Below, in pieces: positions 1-8,484 of a stretch of DNA of 64,000 nt. Position numbers and translations under genes: made by a program. The first letter of the stretch is position 1. Every line of letters begins with the position of its first letter. The notes under the pieces were generated by a model that saw only the letters and a program-made list of their open reading frames with translations, had not been told where the DNA came from and ran no database searches. The stretch is from Sphingomonas bacterium (GTDB lineage Bacteria > Pseudomonadota > Alphaproteobacteria > Sphingomonadales > Sphingomonadaceae), in NCBI GenBank assembly GCA_030149245.1, contig JASBRX010000031.1, positions 1 to 64,000 of the forward strand, read 5' to 3'.

Positions 1-1
1 G

Positions 2-139
2 AAGTTCGCCGATACGGCGGGGCGCTATCTGACCGGGGGCGAGGCGTTTACGGCCAAGCTACACCCGGAATATGCGCCCTATTCAGATTACGACCAGTTG
101 ATGCGCCGGGACGAATGGTATGGCCGTGAGCGGCGTTGA
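2..139 (+). CDS. addB: AddB, C-terminal end (partial)
   Basis: The open frame enters from the left edge and ends at TGA 137-139, giving the last 45 residues of a protein. The tail holds a Tyr-Asp-Tyr-Asp-x-Leu-x-Arg-x-x-Glu-Trp pattern (DYDQLMRRDEW), which resembles the C-terminus of alphaproteobacterial AddB, the non-ATPase nuclease subunit of the AddAB double-strand-break resection complex. The next gene on the same strand is addA, the normal order in this group. A palindromic repeat separates the two, so they are not translationally coupled here. The call rests on the short tail plus context. Confidence 0.75.
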   Translation, partial: KFADTAGRYLTGGEAFTAKLHPEYAPYSDYDQLMRRDEWYGRERR

Positions 140-157
140 GAGGGATAGTTCAGTCAA

Positions 158-245
158 CCTCACCCTTCCCACGCGCTACGCGCGCCGGCCCCGTACCAAT
201 ACCCATGGGAGAGGGAGGGAGGCGCGAAGCGCCGGAAGGGTGAGG
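158..245. repeat. Palindromic repeat between addB and addA
   Basis: The outer arms are cctcacccttcc (158-169) and its exact reverse complement ggaagggtgagg (234-245). An inner pair of GC-rich arms (acgcgctacgcgc and ggcgcgaagcgcc) lies between them. The right arm runs straight into the GTG start of addA at 254, so its GGGTGAGGGTG stretch is the only Shine-Dalgarno-like sequence available to addA. Confidence 0.7.
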
Positions 246-253
246 GTGACCAA

Positions 254-3200
254 GTGAGCGGCGCTAATATCTCAGCTCTCCCCCCGCTGGCCGGGAGCCA
301 GGGGGCGGCGTCGCAGCCCGAGGCGAGCGTGTGGCTGTCGGCGAGCGCGGGGACGGGGAAGACGCAGGTGCTTGCCGCCCGCGTATTTCGCCTGTTGCTG
401 CGCGGGGTCGATCCGGGGGCGATTTTGTGCCTGACCTTTACCAAGGCGGGTGCGGCGGAGATGGCGGCGCGGGTCAGCGGGCGGCTGGCATATTGGGTGC
501 GGGCGAAGCGGGCGGAGCTGTTCGCCGATCTCGAGGCGCTGGGCGAACCCGCCGACGATGCGCAGATTGCGCTGGCGCGGACGCTGTTCGCCAAGGTGCT
601 GGATGCGCCAGGGGGCGGCTTACGCATCCAGACGATCCACAGTTTCTGCCAGACCTTGCTGTCGGCGTTTCCGGTCGAGGCGGGGCTGACGCCGGGGTTC
701 CGGCCGCTGGAGGCGCGCGAGGAATCGGCGCTGGCGCGCGAGGCGCTGGCGGAGATGCTGGTGACCGCCGAGCGCGAGGGGCGCGGCTGGGTGGTCGATG
801 CGGTCGGCGCACTGAGCTTGCGGCTGGGCGAGGGCAAGGCCGAGGCGTTTCTGAGCGCTTGTGCGCGCGCGCCCGACGCGATGGCGGCGCTGCCGAGCGG
901 GATTCAGCCGTGGCTGCGGCGCGCGTTCGGGCTGCCGTCGGGGGATGTCGCGGCGGCTGCAGCGGAGTGGTGCAGCGACGATGCGTTCGATGTCGACGGG
1001 CTGGCGCGGATTGCCGAGGCCAATGAGGCCTGGGGGACGGCGACGGGCGTGCGCGATGCCGGGGTGGCGCGGGCGTGGATCGCGGCGGACCCGGTGGCGC
1101 GCGTCGCGGGGCTGGGCGAACTGCGCAAGCTGGCGCTGACCGGCAAGGATGAGCCGCGCAAGGTTTCGGCCAAGATGGCGGCGATCGATCCGCACTATGA
1201 GGAGTTGCTGTTCGCACTCGGCGAGGCGTGCATCGCGGTGCAGGGGATGGTGGCGCGGGCAGGCTATGTCGATTGCCTGGCACAGGGGCTTGAGGCCGGG
1301 CGGGAATATGCCGCGACGTACACTGCGGCGAAGCGGCGCGCGGGGGCGGTCGATTTCGACGATCTGATCGGCAAGGCGGTGGCGCTGCTCGAACAGCCTG
1401 GCATGGGCGACTGGATCCGCTACAAGTTGGATCAGGCGACCAGCCATGTCCTGATCGACGAGGCGCAGGATACGAACGTCAACCAGTGGCGGATCGTGCG
1501 CGCGCTGGCGGACGAGTTCTTTGCCGGCGAGGGTGCGCATGGCGAGGAGGTGCGCACGATCTTTGCGGTCGGCGACTACAAGCAGGCGATCTTTGGCTTT
1601 CAGGGGACCGATCCGGTCAATTTCCGAGCGGCGCAGCAGCATTTCGATACGCGCGCGGCGGGCGCGCTGGATACGCTGTCGCTGGTGCACAGTTTTCGGT
1701 CGACGGCGCCGGTTCTGGAGTTTGTCGACGCGGCGATTGGGGCACTGCCGCCGCCGGGAATGGGGGCATTTGCCGAGCCCGAGCCGCATGCCAGCCGGGT
1801 CGAGGGACCGGGGACGGTGACGCTATGGCCGCCGGTGGTGACGGGCGGCGACCCGGAGGATGAGGAAGGCTGGATCGACGACGCGACGCGCGAGCTGGCC
1901 AACCGGATTGCACGGCAGATCAGGGACTGGATCGGCACGCTGGAGCTGGAGAGCAAGGGGCGCGTGCTGCGGCCCGAGGATGTGATGATCCTGGTGCGGC
2001 GGCGCGGTGAGCTGGCCGGGCTGATTGTGGCGCGGCTTTATGCCGAGGGGGTGCCGGTGGCGGGGGTCGACCGGCTGCGGCTGAATGCGCCGCTTGCCGT
2101 GCAGGATCTGCTCGCGGCGGTGCGGTTTGCCTTGCAGCCGGACGATGACCTGTCGCTGGCGGCGCTGCTAGTGTCGCCGCTGATCGGGTGGAGCCAGGAC
2201 GAGCTGATGGTCGCGGCGATTCGCGAGCGCGGGAGCCTGTGGCGGCATCTGCGTGCGACGCAGGCGGCGGAGCGACTGGAGCCGCTGTTCGGGTTGCTCG
2301 CGCGCGCCGATTTCATGACGCCGCACCGGTTTCTGGAGGCGATCCTGACCGGGCCGATGGATGGGCGGCGGAAATTGCTGCACCGGCTGGGGGCCGAGGC
2401 GCTTGATCCGATCGAGGAGTTGCTGACCGCGGCCTTGGGGTTCGAGGGGGTGGCGACGCCGACGCTGCAGCGCTTCCTCGACTGGTTCGACCGAGGGGAC
2501 GTCGAGATCGTGCGCGATGCGGCGCAGCCGCAGGCGGCGGTGCGGGTGATGACTGCGCATGGGGCCAAGGGGTTGCAGGCGCCGTTGGTGATCCTGGCCG
2601 ATGCGACCGCCGATCCGGTGGCGGGCAATCGCGGGGATTTCGTCGCGTGGCAGCCGGATGACTTCCCGGAAAAGATCCCCGTCTTTCGTCCCGGCAAGGC
2701 GGAGCGCGGCGGCCCGGTCGATGACGCGGTGAGCGCAGCGGAAGCTCGTGAATTGGAGGAGCATTGGCGGCTCTTCTACGTCGCGGCGACGCGGGCAGAG
2801 GAGCGGTTGGTGGTCGCGGGGGCGCTGGGGCCCAAGGCGAAGGGCGAGCCGCCGGAACTGAGCTGGTACAAAGCGGCGGCGGCGGGGCTGGACGCGCTGG
2901 GTGTCGAAGCGGGCGAGGGGGAGCGGAGCTTTACCGGGCTGGCGCCGACCCGTGCGGTACCGCGCAAGGCGGTTGTTGCGGAGGCGGGCGCGGCGGCGGG
3001 TGCGCTGCCCGATTGGGCACGGCGGGCGGCTCCGGTCGAGGCGCGGCCGCCGCGGCCGCTCGCGCCGTCGTCGCTGGGTGAGGATCTGGTGGCCGATCCG
3101 CCGCCCGCTGCGGCGCTGCGCGCGGCGGCGGAGCGGGGGCGGTTGATCCATGCGTTGCTGGAGCGGCTGCCGGTGGTGGCTGCCGAGCGGCGCGCGGAAG

Positions 3201-3658
3201 TGGCCGAGCGCTGGCTGGCGGGTGCGGGCGGCGTTGCCGATGCGGGCGAGCGGGCCGAGCTGGCGCGGGCGGCGCTGGGCGTGCTGGCCGAGCCACGCTT
3301 TGCGGAATTGTTCGGGCCGGAGGCGCTGGCCGAGGCTCCGGTCGCGGCAGTGGTCGAGGGTGGGCATGTCGTGTCGGGCACCGCCGATCGGCTGCTGGTG
3401 ACCGATAGCCGAGTGCTGGTGGTGGATTTCAAGACCGGGCGGCGCGCGCCGGGGTCGCTGGACGATGTGCCGCCCTATCATGTGAAACAGATGGCGGCCT
3501 ATGTCGCGGCGCTGGAGGTGATCTTTCCGGGGCGGGAGGTGGTTGCCGGGCTGCTCTATACCGCTGGGCCGGTGCTGTTCGAGCTGCCCGCCGATCTGGT
3601 CGTGGCGCACAAGCCGGGCTTCGCGCCAAGCGAACAAAGCTTGGCACTCGATGCTTGA
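254..3658 (+). CDS. addA: AddA, double-strand-break repair helicase-nuclease
   Basis: This 1134-residue protein has the layout of alphaproteobacterial AddA, the UvrD-like ATP-dependent helicase subunit that, with AddB, resects broken DNA ends for RecA loading. The N-terminus carries the Walker A motif SASAGTGKT (residues 29-37) and the following VLAARVFRLLL segment. The Walker B/motif II sequence LIDEAQDTN lies near residue 400, and helicase motifs such as HGAKGLQAP and FYVAATRA follow. A PD-(D/E)xK nuclease signature VVDFKTGRRAP lies near residue 1058. Translation starts at GTG, with GAGGGTG about 7 bases upstream inside the preceding repeat arm. The length is normal for the family, and addB lies just upstream. 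Confidence 0.97.
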   Translation: MSGANISALPPLAGSQGAASQPEASVWLSASAGTGKTQVLAARVFRLLLRGVDPGAILCLTFTKAGAAEMAARVSGRLAYWVRAKRAELFADLEALGEPADDAQIALARTLFAKVLDAPGGGLRIQTIHSFCQTLLSAFPVEAGLTPGFRPLEAREESALAREALAEMLVTAEREGRGWVVDAVGALSLRLGEGKAEAFLSACARAPDAMAALPSGIQPWLRRAFGLPSGDVAAAAAEWCSDDAFDVDGLARIAEANEAWGTATGVRDAGVARAWIAADPVARVAGLGELRKLALTGKDEPRKVSAKMAAIDPHYEELLFALGEACIAVQGMVARAGYVDCLAQGLEAGREYAATYTAAKRRAGAVDFDDLIGKAVALLEQPGMGDWIRYKLDQATSHVLIDEAQDTNVNQWRIVRALADEFFAGEGAHGEEVRTIFAVGDYKQAIFGFQGTDPVNFRAAQQHFDTRAAGALDTLSLVHSFRSTAPVLEFVDAAIGALPPPGMGAFAEPEPHASRVEGPGTVTLWPPVVTGGDPEDEEGWIDDATRELANRIARQIRDWIGTLELESKGRVLRPEDVMILVRRRGELAGLIVARLYAEGVPVAGVDRLRLNAPLAVQDLLAAVRFALQPDDDLSLAALLVSPLIGWSQDELMVAAIRERGSLWRHLRATQAAERLEPLFGLLARADFMTPHRFLEAILTGPMDGRRKLLHRLGAEALDPIEELLTAALGFEGVATPTLQRFLDWFDRGDVEIVRDAAQPQAAVRVMTAHGAKGLQAPLVILADATADPVAGNRGDFVAWQPDDFPEKIPVFRPGKAERGGPVDDAVSAAEARELEEHWRLFYVAATRAEERLVVAGALGPKAKGEPPELSWYKAAAAGLDALGVEAGEGERSFTGLAPTRAVPRKAVVAEAGAAAGALPDWARRAAPVEARPPRPLAPSSLGEDLVADPPPAAALRAAAERGRLIHALLERLPVVAAERRAEVAERWLAGAGGVADAGERAELARAALGVLAEPRFAELFGPEALAEAPVAAVVEGGHVVSGTADRLLVTDSRVLVVDFKTGRRAPGSLDDVPPYHVKQMAAYVAALEVIFPGREVVAGLLYTAGPVLFELPADLVVAHKPGFAPSEQSLALDA

Positions 3659-3709
3659 GACACGCGGCTGCCGACCCTAGTTAGGCAGCAACACAAGGAG
3701 ATTTGAGAC

Positions 3710-4036
3710 ATGGCGAAGGCCGTTACCGACGAGAGCTTTGCAACCGACGTGCTGCAGTCCGACAAGCCCGTGATCGTGGATTTCTGGGCGGAGTGGTGCG
3801 GCCCGTGCAAGATCATCGGCCCGAGCCTGGAAGAGCTGGCCGAGGAGCTGGCCGACAAGGTCACGATCACCAAGCTCAACATCGAGGAAAATCCGGACAC
3901 GCCGGGTCAGCTCGGTATTCGCGGCATTCCGACGCTGTTCGTTTACAAGGATGGGCAGAAGATCGCGCAGCAGGTGGGAATTGCGGAGATCAACACCAAG
4001 TCCAAGCTGAAGGCGTGGATCGAGAGCGTCGTGTGA
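3710..4036 (+). CDS. trxA: Thioredoxin 1
   Basis: A 108-residue cytoplasmic thioredoxin that reduces protein disulfides, recycled by thioredoxin reductase. The WCGPC active site has cysteines at residues 30 and 33, and the cis-proline motif GIPTL lies in the second half. Length and fold elements (VDFWAEWCGPCK, IEENPDTPGQLGIRGIP) are canonical. A strong AAGGAG sequence sits about 9 bases before ATG 3710. The gene follows addA by about 50 bases, a common alphaproteobacterial arrangement, but has its own ribosome site. Confidence 0.98.
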   Translation: MAKAVTDESFATDVLQSDKPVIVDFWAEWCGPCKIIGPSLEELAEELADKVTITKLNIEENPDTPGQLGIRGIPTLFVYKDGQKIAQQVGIAEINTKSKLKAWIESVV

Positions 4037-4139
4037 TTTTCGTCGCGCGTTTAAATCTGGATTGGTGTATCGCAACGCTATGAACATGCGCTTTGATCAT
4101 AACCGGTCTGGTGACCGTCGGGGTGGAGCCGGAGGAAGC

Positions 4140-4427
4140 ATGTACGCAATCGTGTTTGATCTCGACACGCAAACGCTTGAAGCGACTTATCCGAATGCAT
4201 CCTGGCGCAATGCCTATGCTGACGTCCGACGCGTCTTGGAAGACCGTGGGTTCGACTGGCAGCAAGGGTCAACTTACTTTGGCAACGAACGTGTTACAGC
4301 CGTTGATTGTGTGCTGGCGGTGCAATTGTTGAAGCGGACCTATAACTGGTTTCAGCCTTCGGTTCGCGACATTCGAATGCTTCGGATTGAAGAGAACAAC
4401 GATCTCGGGCCTGCCTTGGACGATTGA
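4140..4427 (+). CDS. vapD: VapD-family endoribonuclease (solitary toxin-like protein)
   Basis: The 95-residue product starts MYAIVFDLD and contains the VapD-family stretches ADVRRVLEDRGF, QGSTYFGN and WFQPSVRDIRMLRIEENND. VapD proteins are small Cas2-like-fold ribonucleases; characterised members act as toxins or purine-specific endoribonucleases. ATG 4140 is chosen because GGAGG lies 5 bases upstream. Upstream in-frame ATGs at 4062 and 4080 would only add an Arg/Gly-rich tail unlike the family. No VapX-like antitoxin frame is evident on either side (trxA upstream, argJ convergent). The coding sequence is visibly less GC-rich than its neighbours, which suggests acquisition by transfer. Confidence 0.88.
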   Translation: MYAIVFDLDTQTLEATYPNASWRNAYADVRRVLEDRGFDWQQGSTYFGNERVTAVDCVLAVQLLKRTYNWFQPSVRDIRMLRIEENNDLGPALDD

Positions 4428-4435
4428 CGAGGGCG

Positions 4436-5674
4436 TCAGCTCCGATAGTCCGCGTTGATTGAGATGTAGCCGTGCGTCAGGTCGCAGGTCCACACCGTGG
4501 CGCGGCCTTCGCCAAGGCCCAGATCGACGCCGATTTCGATGTCCTGGCCCTTGAGATGCGCGGCGACGGGGGTTTCGTCATAGCCCTCGACCGCGAGGCC
4601 GGCTGACGCGACCTGCACGCCGCCGAAGGTGATCGCGAGCGTGTCGCGGTCGGCGGGTTCGCCGGCCTTGCCGACGGCCATGACGATGCGGCCCCAATTG
4701 GCGTCCTCACCCGCGATGGCGGTCTTGACCAGCGGCGAGTTGGCGATGCTGAGCGCGATGCGGTGCGCGCTGGCGTCGCTTTCGGCGCCTTCGACATCGA
4801 TGCGGATGAACTTGGATGCGCCCTCGCCATCGCGCACGACGAGATGGGCGAGCTGGAGGCACAGATCGGCGAGCGCGGCGTGGAAGGCGTCGGCGCCGTC
4901 GCTATCGTCATGGGTCAGCGGCGCGTTGCCCGCCGCGCCGGTGGCGAAGGCGAGGACGGTGTCGCTGGTCGATGTGTCGCTGTCCACCGTGATGCAGGAG
5001 AAGCTCTTGCGGTTGGCGTCGGACAGGGCGCGCTGGAGGAAGGCGGGATCGACTGCGGCGTCGGTGAAGATATAGCCGAGCATCGTTGCCATGTCGGGGG
5101 CGATCATGCCGCTGCCCTTGATGATGCCGACGAGGTTGACGCGTTTGCCGTCGACGATTGCCGAGGTCATCGCGCCTTTGGCGAAGGTGTCGGTGGTGCC
5201 GATCGTGTTTGCGGCATCTTCCCAGCCGCACGGTTCGGCGGTGAAGGCGGCGTCGAGGCCAGCCTCCGCCTTGTCGATCGGGAGCGGTACGCCGATCACG
5301 CCGGTGGAGGAGACGAAAACGTCCGAAGGCTGGCAGCCGAGATGCCCCGCGACCCGCGCCGCGATTGCCTCGACCGCCGCGCGACCGCGATTGCCGGTGA
5401 AGGCGTTGCTGTTGCCGGCATTGACGACGAGCGCGCGCGCTTTGCCGAGCGGGAGGGCGTCGCGGCACCATTCGACTTCGGGCGAGGGGCATTTGCTGGT
5501 GGTGGTGACGCCCGCGACCGCCGTGCCTTCGTCTAACGTCACGAAGGTCAGGTCGCAGCGGTCCCATTGCTTGTAGCGCGCGCGGGCGACGCGGAGCGTG
5601 ACGCCGGGGATTGCGGGGAGGGTGGGGAAGCTGGCGGGGGCGAGGGGGGAGCGGGTCATTGATCGTCCAGTCAT
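4436..5674 (-). CDS. argJ: Bifunctional glutamate N-acetyltransferase / amino-acid acetyltransferase
   Basis: ArgJ transfers the acetyl group of N-acetylornithine to glutamate in the cyclic arginine pathway, and bifunctional forms also use acetyl-CoA. The 412-residue protein has the autoproteolysis site KGSGMIAPDMATML, with the nucleophile Thr at about residue 197, and the C-terminal ISINADYRS. ATG 5674 is preceded by AGGGGA at a 5-base spacing, supplied by a repeat arm. An alternative ATG at 5659 (MTRSPLAP), closer to typical family N-termini, has only a weak site. The gene is convergent with vapD, with 8 bases between the stops. Confidence 0.95.
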   Translation of the reverse strand: MTGRSMTRSPLAPASFPTLPAIPGVTLRVARARYKQWDRCDLTFVTLDEGTAVAGVTTTSKCPSPEVEWCRDALPLGKARALVVNAGNSNAFTGNRGRAAVEAIAARVAGHLGCQPSDVFVSSTGVIGVPLPIDKAEAGLDAAFTAEPCGWEDAANTIGTTDTFAKGAMTSAIVDGKRVNLVGIIKGSGMIAPDMATMLGYIFTDAAVDPAFLQRALSDANRKSFSCITVDSDTSTSDTVLAFATGAAGNAPLTHDDSDGADAFHAALADLCLQLAHLVVRDGEGASKFIRIDVEGAESDASAHRIALSIANSPLVKTAIAGEDANWGRIVMAVGKAGEPADRDTLAITFGGVQVASAGLAVEGYDETPVAAHLKGQDIEIGVDLGLGEGRATVWTCDLTHGYISINADYRS

Positions 5675-5677
5675 ATT

Positions 5678-5755
5678 GTTCCCCTGCGAAAGCAGGGGCC
5701 CAGGGTTTCAGGCGATGACCCTTGTGACTCTGGGCCCCTGCTTTCGCAGGGGAAC
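5678..5755. repeat. Palindromic repeat upstream of argJ
   Basis: The 26-base left arm (5678-5703, gttcccctgcgaaagcaggg and on) is the exact reverse complement of the right arm (5730-5755). Each arm is itself a mini-hairpin with the core cccctgcgaaagcagggg. A related degenerate copy lies at 6060-6136 and a cousin at 46902-47008. Read on the minus strand, the left arm ends in AGGGGAAC just before argJ ATG 5674 and looks like its ribosome binding site. Confidence 0.85.
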
Positions 5756-5769
5756 TGCTTACGGAGCAG

Positions 5770-6057
5770 CTAGAACAAGGTGTCGTACAGATCCTTCCAT
5801 TGCGGATTTTCACGCTCGATCAACTCGATTTTCCACGCGCGCTTCCACTTCTTCATCTGACGCTCGCGCGCGCGGGCGGCTTCAATGTCGCCGTGGCCCT
5901 CGAACCAGACAAGTAGCGTGCAGCTATACTCCTTTGTAAAACCTTCGATCAGCTTGTTGCGGTGCTGATGTGCTCGCGCGAGCAGGTCGCTGGTGACACC
6001 GATGTAAAGCGTGCCGTTGCGTCGGCTGGCCATGATATAGATGTAGCCGGGCTTCAT
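5770..6057 (-). CDS. GIY-YIG nuclease family protein
   Basis: A 95-residue single-domain protein. It has the GIY-YIG core as GYIYIMAS...TLYIGVTSDL, the catalytic Arg region (LLARAHQHR) and a C-terminal EARARERQMKKWKRAWKIELI helix, as in the UPF0213/YhbQ-like endonuclease group. Standalone members of this size are very common in alphaproteobacteria and have no firmly assigned role. It lies between two palindromic repeats, between argJ and leuA. It may be an independent cassette. Confidence 0.9.
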   Translation of the reverse strand: MKPGYIYIMASRRNGTLYIGVTSDLLARAHQHRNKLIEGFTKEYSCTLLVWFEGHGDIEAARARERQMKKWKRAWKIELIERENPQWKDLYDTLF

Positions 6058-6059
6058 CT

Positions 6060-6136
6060 TGGTCCCTTGCGCAAGCAGGCACTCAGTTCAAAATGCGTCG
6101 TCCCCTATGATCCTGGGCCCCTGCTTTCGCAGGGGA
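6060..6136. repeat. Degenerate copy of the cccctgcgaaagcagggg repeat
   Basis: The right arm (6111-6136, ctgggcccctgctttcgcag and on) matches the right arm of the repeat at 5730-5755. The left arm (around 6060-6085, ggtcccttgcgcaagcaggc) is partly decayed. The two copies bracket the GIY-YIG gene. Confidence 0.6.
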
Positions 6137-6149
6137 ACTCGGAGTAACC

Positions 6150-7814
6150 TTACGCCAGCGCGCTCGCGGCGCTGAGCACCGCGCGGACGCTGGCGGTGGC
6201 GACGTCTTCGTCGATGCCGACGCCCCACACGGTCTGGCCGTCGGCGGTGCGGCATTCGACATAGGCAGCGGCTTGGGCGCCCGAACCGTGGCCGATCGCG
6301 TGTTCGGCATAGTCGGCGATGTCGAGATCGACCCCGAACCCGTCGCGGATCGCGGCGACGACGCTGGAGATCAGGCCGTTGCCGCGCCCGCTGACTGACT
6401 TGGACACGCCGTCCACCTCGATCGCGCCGGCGAAGATACGTTCGCCATTGGATGCGCGAGTTTCGTCATACGCGCCGAGGGTGAAGCGCTGCGGCGTTTC
6501 GAGGCGATAGGCGGTCTGGAAGGTCGCCCAGATATCCTGCGCGTTGAGTTCGCGGCTGGTTTCGTCGGCCATGCGCTGGACATGGCGGCTGAAATCGGCC
6601 TGCAGCCGCTTGGGGAGCTTGAGCCCCTTGTCCTGTTCCAGCACCCAGGCGACGCCGCCCTTGCCCGACTGCGAATTGACGCGGATCACCGCCTCATAGC
6701 TGCGGCCGAGATCGGCCGGGTCGATCGGGAGATAGGGCACCTCCCACAGATCGTCGTTGCGCGCTTCCTGCGCGGCGAAGCCCTTTTTGATCGCGTCCTG
6801 ATGGCTGCCCGAAAAGGCGGTGAAGACGAGGTCGCCGGCATAGGGGGTGCGGGGATGCACCGGGATGTTGGTGCAATATTCGACCGTCTTCACGACCTCA
6901 TCAATGTCGTCGAAGGTCAGGCCCGGATCGACACCCTGCGTATACATGTTCATCGCCACGGTGACGAGGTCGCAATTGCCGGTGCGCTCGCCATTGCCGA
7001 GCAGGCAGCCCTCGACCCGGTCGGCGCCGGCCATCAGGCCGAGTTCTGCCGCCGCGACGCCGGTGCCGCGGTCGTTATGCGTGTGCAGCGAGATCACGAC
7101 GCTGTCGCGATTGGGGATATGGCGACAGAAATATTCGATCTGGTCGGCATAGATATTGGGCGTCGCTGCCTCGACCGTGGCGGGCAGGTTGAGGATCAGC
7201 GGGTGTTCGGGCGTGGGGCGCAGCACTTCCATGACGGCGGCGCACACCTCGACCGAGAAATCGAGTTCGGCGGTCGAGAAGGTTTCGGGCGAATATTCGA
7301 ACTGCCAGTCGGTGTCGGGCTGGGCCGCGGCGCCGTCGCGCAGCATACGGGCGGCGTCGGTGGCGATCGCCTTGACCTGATCGCGCTCCATGCCGAACAC
7401 GATCCGCCGCCACGCCGGGCTGACCGCGTTATAGACATGGACGATCGCCTGTTTCGCGCCGCGCAGGCTGGCGAAGCTGGTTTCGATCAGGTCGCGCCGG
7501 GCCTGGGTGAGCACCTGTACCATCACGTCATCGGGGATGCGGCCGTTGCGGACCAGGCCGGAGATGAAGTCGAATTCGGTTGCGCCGGCGCTGGGAAAGC
7601 CGACCTCGATCTCCTTGATCCCGACGCGGCAGATCAGGTCGAAGAAACGCGTCTTCTTCTCGGCGTCCATCGGGTCGATCAGCGCCTGATTGCCGTCGCG
7701 CAGGTCGGTGGAGAGCCAGCGCGGCGCTTTGGTGATCGTGCGGCTCGGCCATTGGCGGTCGGGCAGATCGACCTGGGGGAAGGGGCGGTATTTGACGCTG
7801 GGGTCGCGCAACAT
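6150..7814 (-). CDS. leuA: 2-isopropylmalate synthase
   Basis: LeuA condenses acetyl-CoA with 2-oxoisovalerate, the committed step of leucine synthesis. The 554-residue protein is the long form. It has the N-terminal [17 protein letters not shown] motif (metal-binding Asp of LRDGNQ), the HTHNDRG metal-binding motif, the [11 protein letters not shown] stretch and a C-terminal LeuA dimer (allosteric, leucine-binding) domain ending near [17 protein letters not shown] leader peptide and hairpin lie upstream at 7859-7951, indicating leucine-responsive attenuation. No other leu genes are adjacent. Confidence 0.97.
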   Translation of the reverse strand: MLRDPSVKYRPFPQVDLPDRQWPSRTITKAPRWLSTDLRDGNQALIDPMDAEKKTRFFDLICRVGIKEIEVGFPSAGATEFDFISGLVRNGRIPDDVMVQVLTQARRDLIETSFASLRGAKQAIVHVYNAVSPAWRRIVFGMERDQVKAIATDAARMLRDGAAAQPDTDWQFEYSPETFSTAELDFSVEVCAAVMEVLRPTPEHPLILNLPATVEAATPNIYADQIEYFCRHIPNRDSVVISLHTHNDRGTGVAAAELGLMAGADRVEGCLLGNGERTGNCDLVTVAMNMYTQGVDPGLTFDDIDEVVKTVEYCTNIPVHPRTPYAGDLVFTAFSGSHQDAIKKGFAAQEARNDDLWEVPYLPIDPADLGRSYEAVIRVNSQSGKGGVAWVLEQDKGLKLPKRLQADFSRHVQRMADETSRELNAQDIWATFQTAYRLETPQRFTLGAYDETRASNGERIFAGAIEVDGVSKSVSGRGNGLISSVVAAIRDGFGVDLDIADYAEHAIGHGSGAQAAAYVECRTADGQTVWGVGIDEDVATASVRAVLSAASALA

Positions 7815-7858
7815 GGGACTTCTCGCTTCGAAACGGACGGTCGGGGAGGGTTTGGTCT

Positions 7859-7911
7859 GCCCTTAGGCCGTGTGCGCGGCGCGTGGCCACGCGAATCCAC
7901 GCCCTAAGGGC
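7859..7911 (-). promoter_or_regulatory. Attenuator-type hairpin ahead of leuA
   Basis: A perfect 9-bp stem joins 7903-7911 (cctaagggc) with 7859-7867 (gcccttagg). In the minus-strand transcript the 5' arm covers the last Pro codon and the TAG stop of the Leu-rich leader peptide. The loop contains a 14-base perfect palindrome (CGCGTGGCCACGCG), a candidate alternative structure. The geometry fits ribosome-mediated attenuation. There is no clear U-tract after the stem, so the switch might work on leuA translation or through another terminator form. The role is inferred. Confidence 0.65.
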
Positions 7912-7951
7912 GGATAAGTCGAAGCAGGAGGAGGCTGCGGTCGTGCAACAT
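7904..7951 (-). CDS. leuL: leuA leader peptide (attenuation peptide)
   Basis: A 15-codon frame reads MLHDRSLLLLRLIRP and stops at TAG. Codons 7-12 are Leu-Leu-Leu-Leu-Arg-Leu (CTC CTC CTG CTT CGA CTT). The stop codon lies inside the 5' arm of the hairpin at 7859-7911, about 90 bases before the leuA ATG. Leu-codon clusters of this kind act as charged-tRNA-Leu sensors in leucine operon attenuators, which are known in several proteobacterial groups. No clear Shine-Dalgarno sequence precedes the ATG. The assignment rests on codon content plus position. Confidence 0.75.
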   Translation of the reverse strand: MLHDRSLLLLRLIRP

Positions 7952-8084
7952 TATGCGCGGCGCTTAGCGCGGAGACGCAACAAATGTCCAGTGCGTAATC
8001 CTGCGGACAACCCTGCGCGGGACGATATCATTCTGTAAAGATTTGAAGGGCATAGGATGATCCGGGGGCTGAACAGGACGAAAA

Positions 8085-8480
8085 ATGCTTCAAATCATGT
8101 ACATCAGCAGCGCCGCCAACATTGCCCCGATCGATGTCGCGCAGATCCTGACGGTGTCGCGGCGCAACAATGAGCGCGATGCCGTCACCGGCTTTCTCTA
8201 CGCCGATGGGCGGCGGTTTCTGCAGGTGCTCGAAGGGCCCGAGGACGCCGTCGAGAGCGCGTTTACCCGGATCAGCGGCGATGTGCGGCACCGCGCCGTG
8301 GTGACGCTGTCCCGGCGCGCGATCGAAGCGCGGGAGTTTGGCGACTGGGCGATGGCACATCGCACGCCGGGTGGCGACAGCGATGCGCTGATGGCGCAGA
8401 TCGCCGAGCGGCTGGAAGCCGCGTCGCCGAATGTCCGTGCCACCTTTGAAGGCTTTGCGAAGATCCGGCGCGCGGCCTGA
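8085..8480 (+). CDS. BLUF-domain blue-light photoreceptor
   Basis: A 131-residue protein consisting almost only of a BLUF (FAD-binding blue-light sensor) domain. The residues needed for the photocycle are visible: Tyr6, Asn29 (in SRRNN), Gln47 (in FLQVLEGP) and the Trp88/Met90 pair in DWAMA. The RISGDVRHRAVVTL segment and the FGDW strand are also typical. A short C-terminal helical tail follows and no output domain is fused, so signalling must go through a partner protein. AGGACG lies 6-8 bases upstream of the ATG. The gene is convergent with the YceI gene. Confidence 0.92.
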   Translation: MLQIMYISSAANIAPIDVAQILTVSRRNNERDAVTGFLYADGRRFLQVLEGPEDAVESAFTRISGDVRHRAVVTLSRRAIEAREFGDWAMAHRTPGGDSDALMAQIAERLEAASPNVRATFEGFAKIRRAA

Positions 8481-8484
8481 GCAA

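Noticed and set aside
2168..3637. Long minus-strand frame inside addA
   Set aside because: Arg/Pro/His-rich shadow translation, fully within a well-supported gene.
3661..3700. Small hairpin (gctgcc/ggcagc) between addA and trxA as a terminator
   Set aside because: Only six base pairs and no T-run; trxA follows closely and has its own ribosome site.
7859..7911. Classic rho-independent terminator for the leuA attenuator
   Set aside because: The stem is real but is followed by AGACCAAACC on the transcript strand, not a U-run, so it is reported as an attenuator-type hairpin only.
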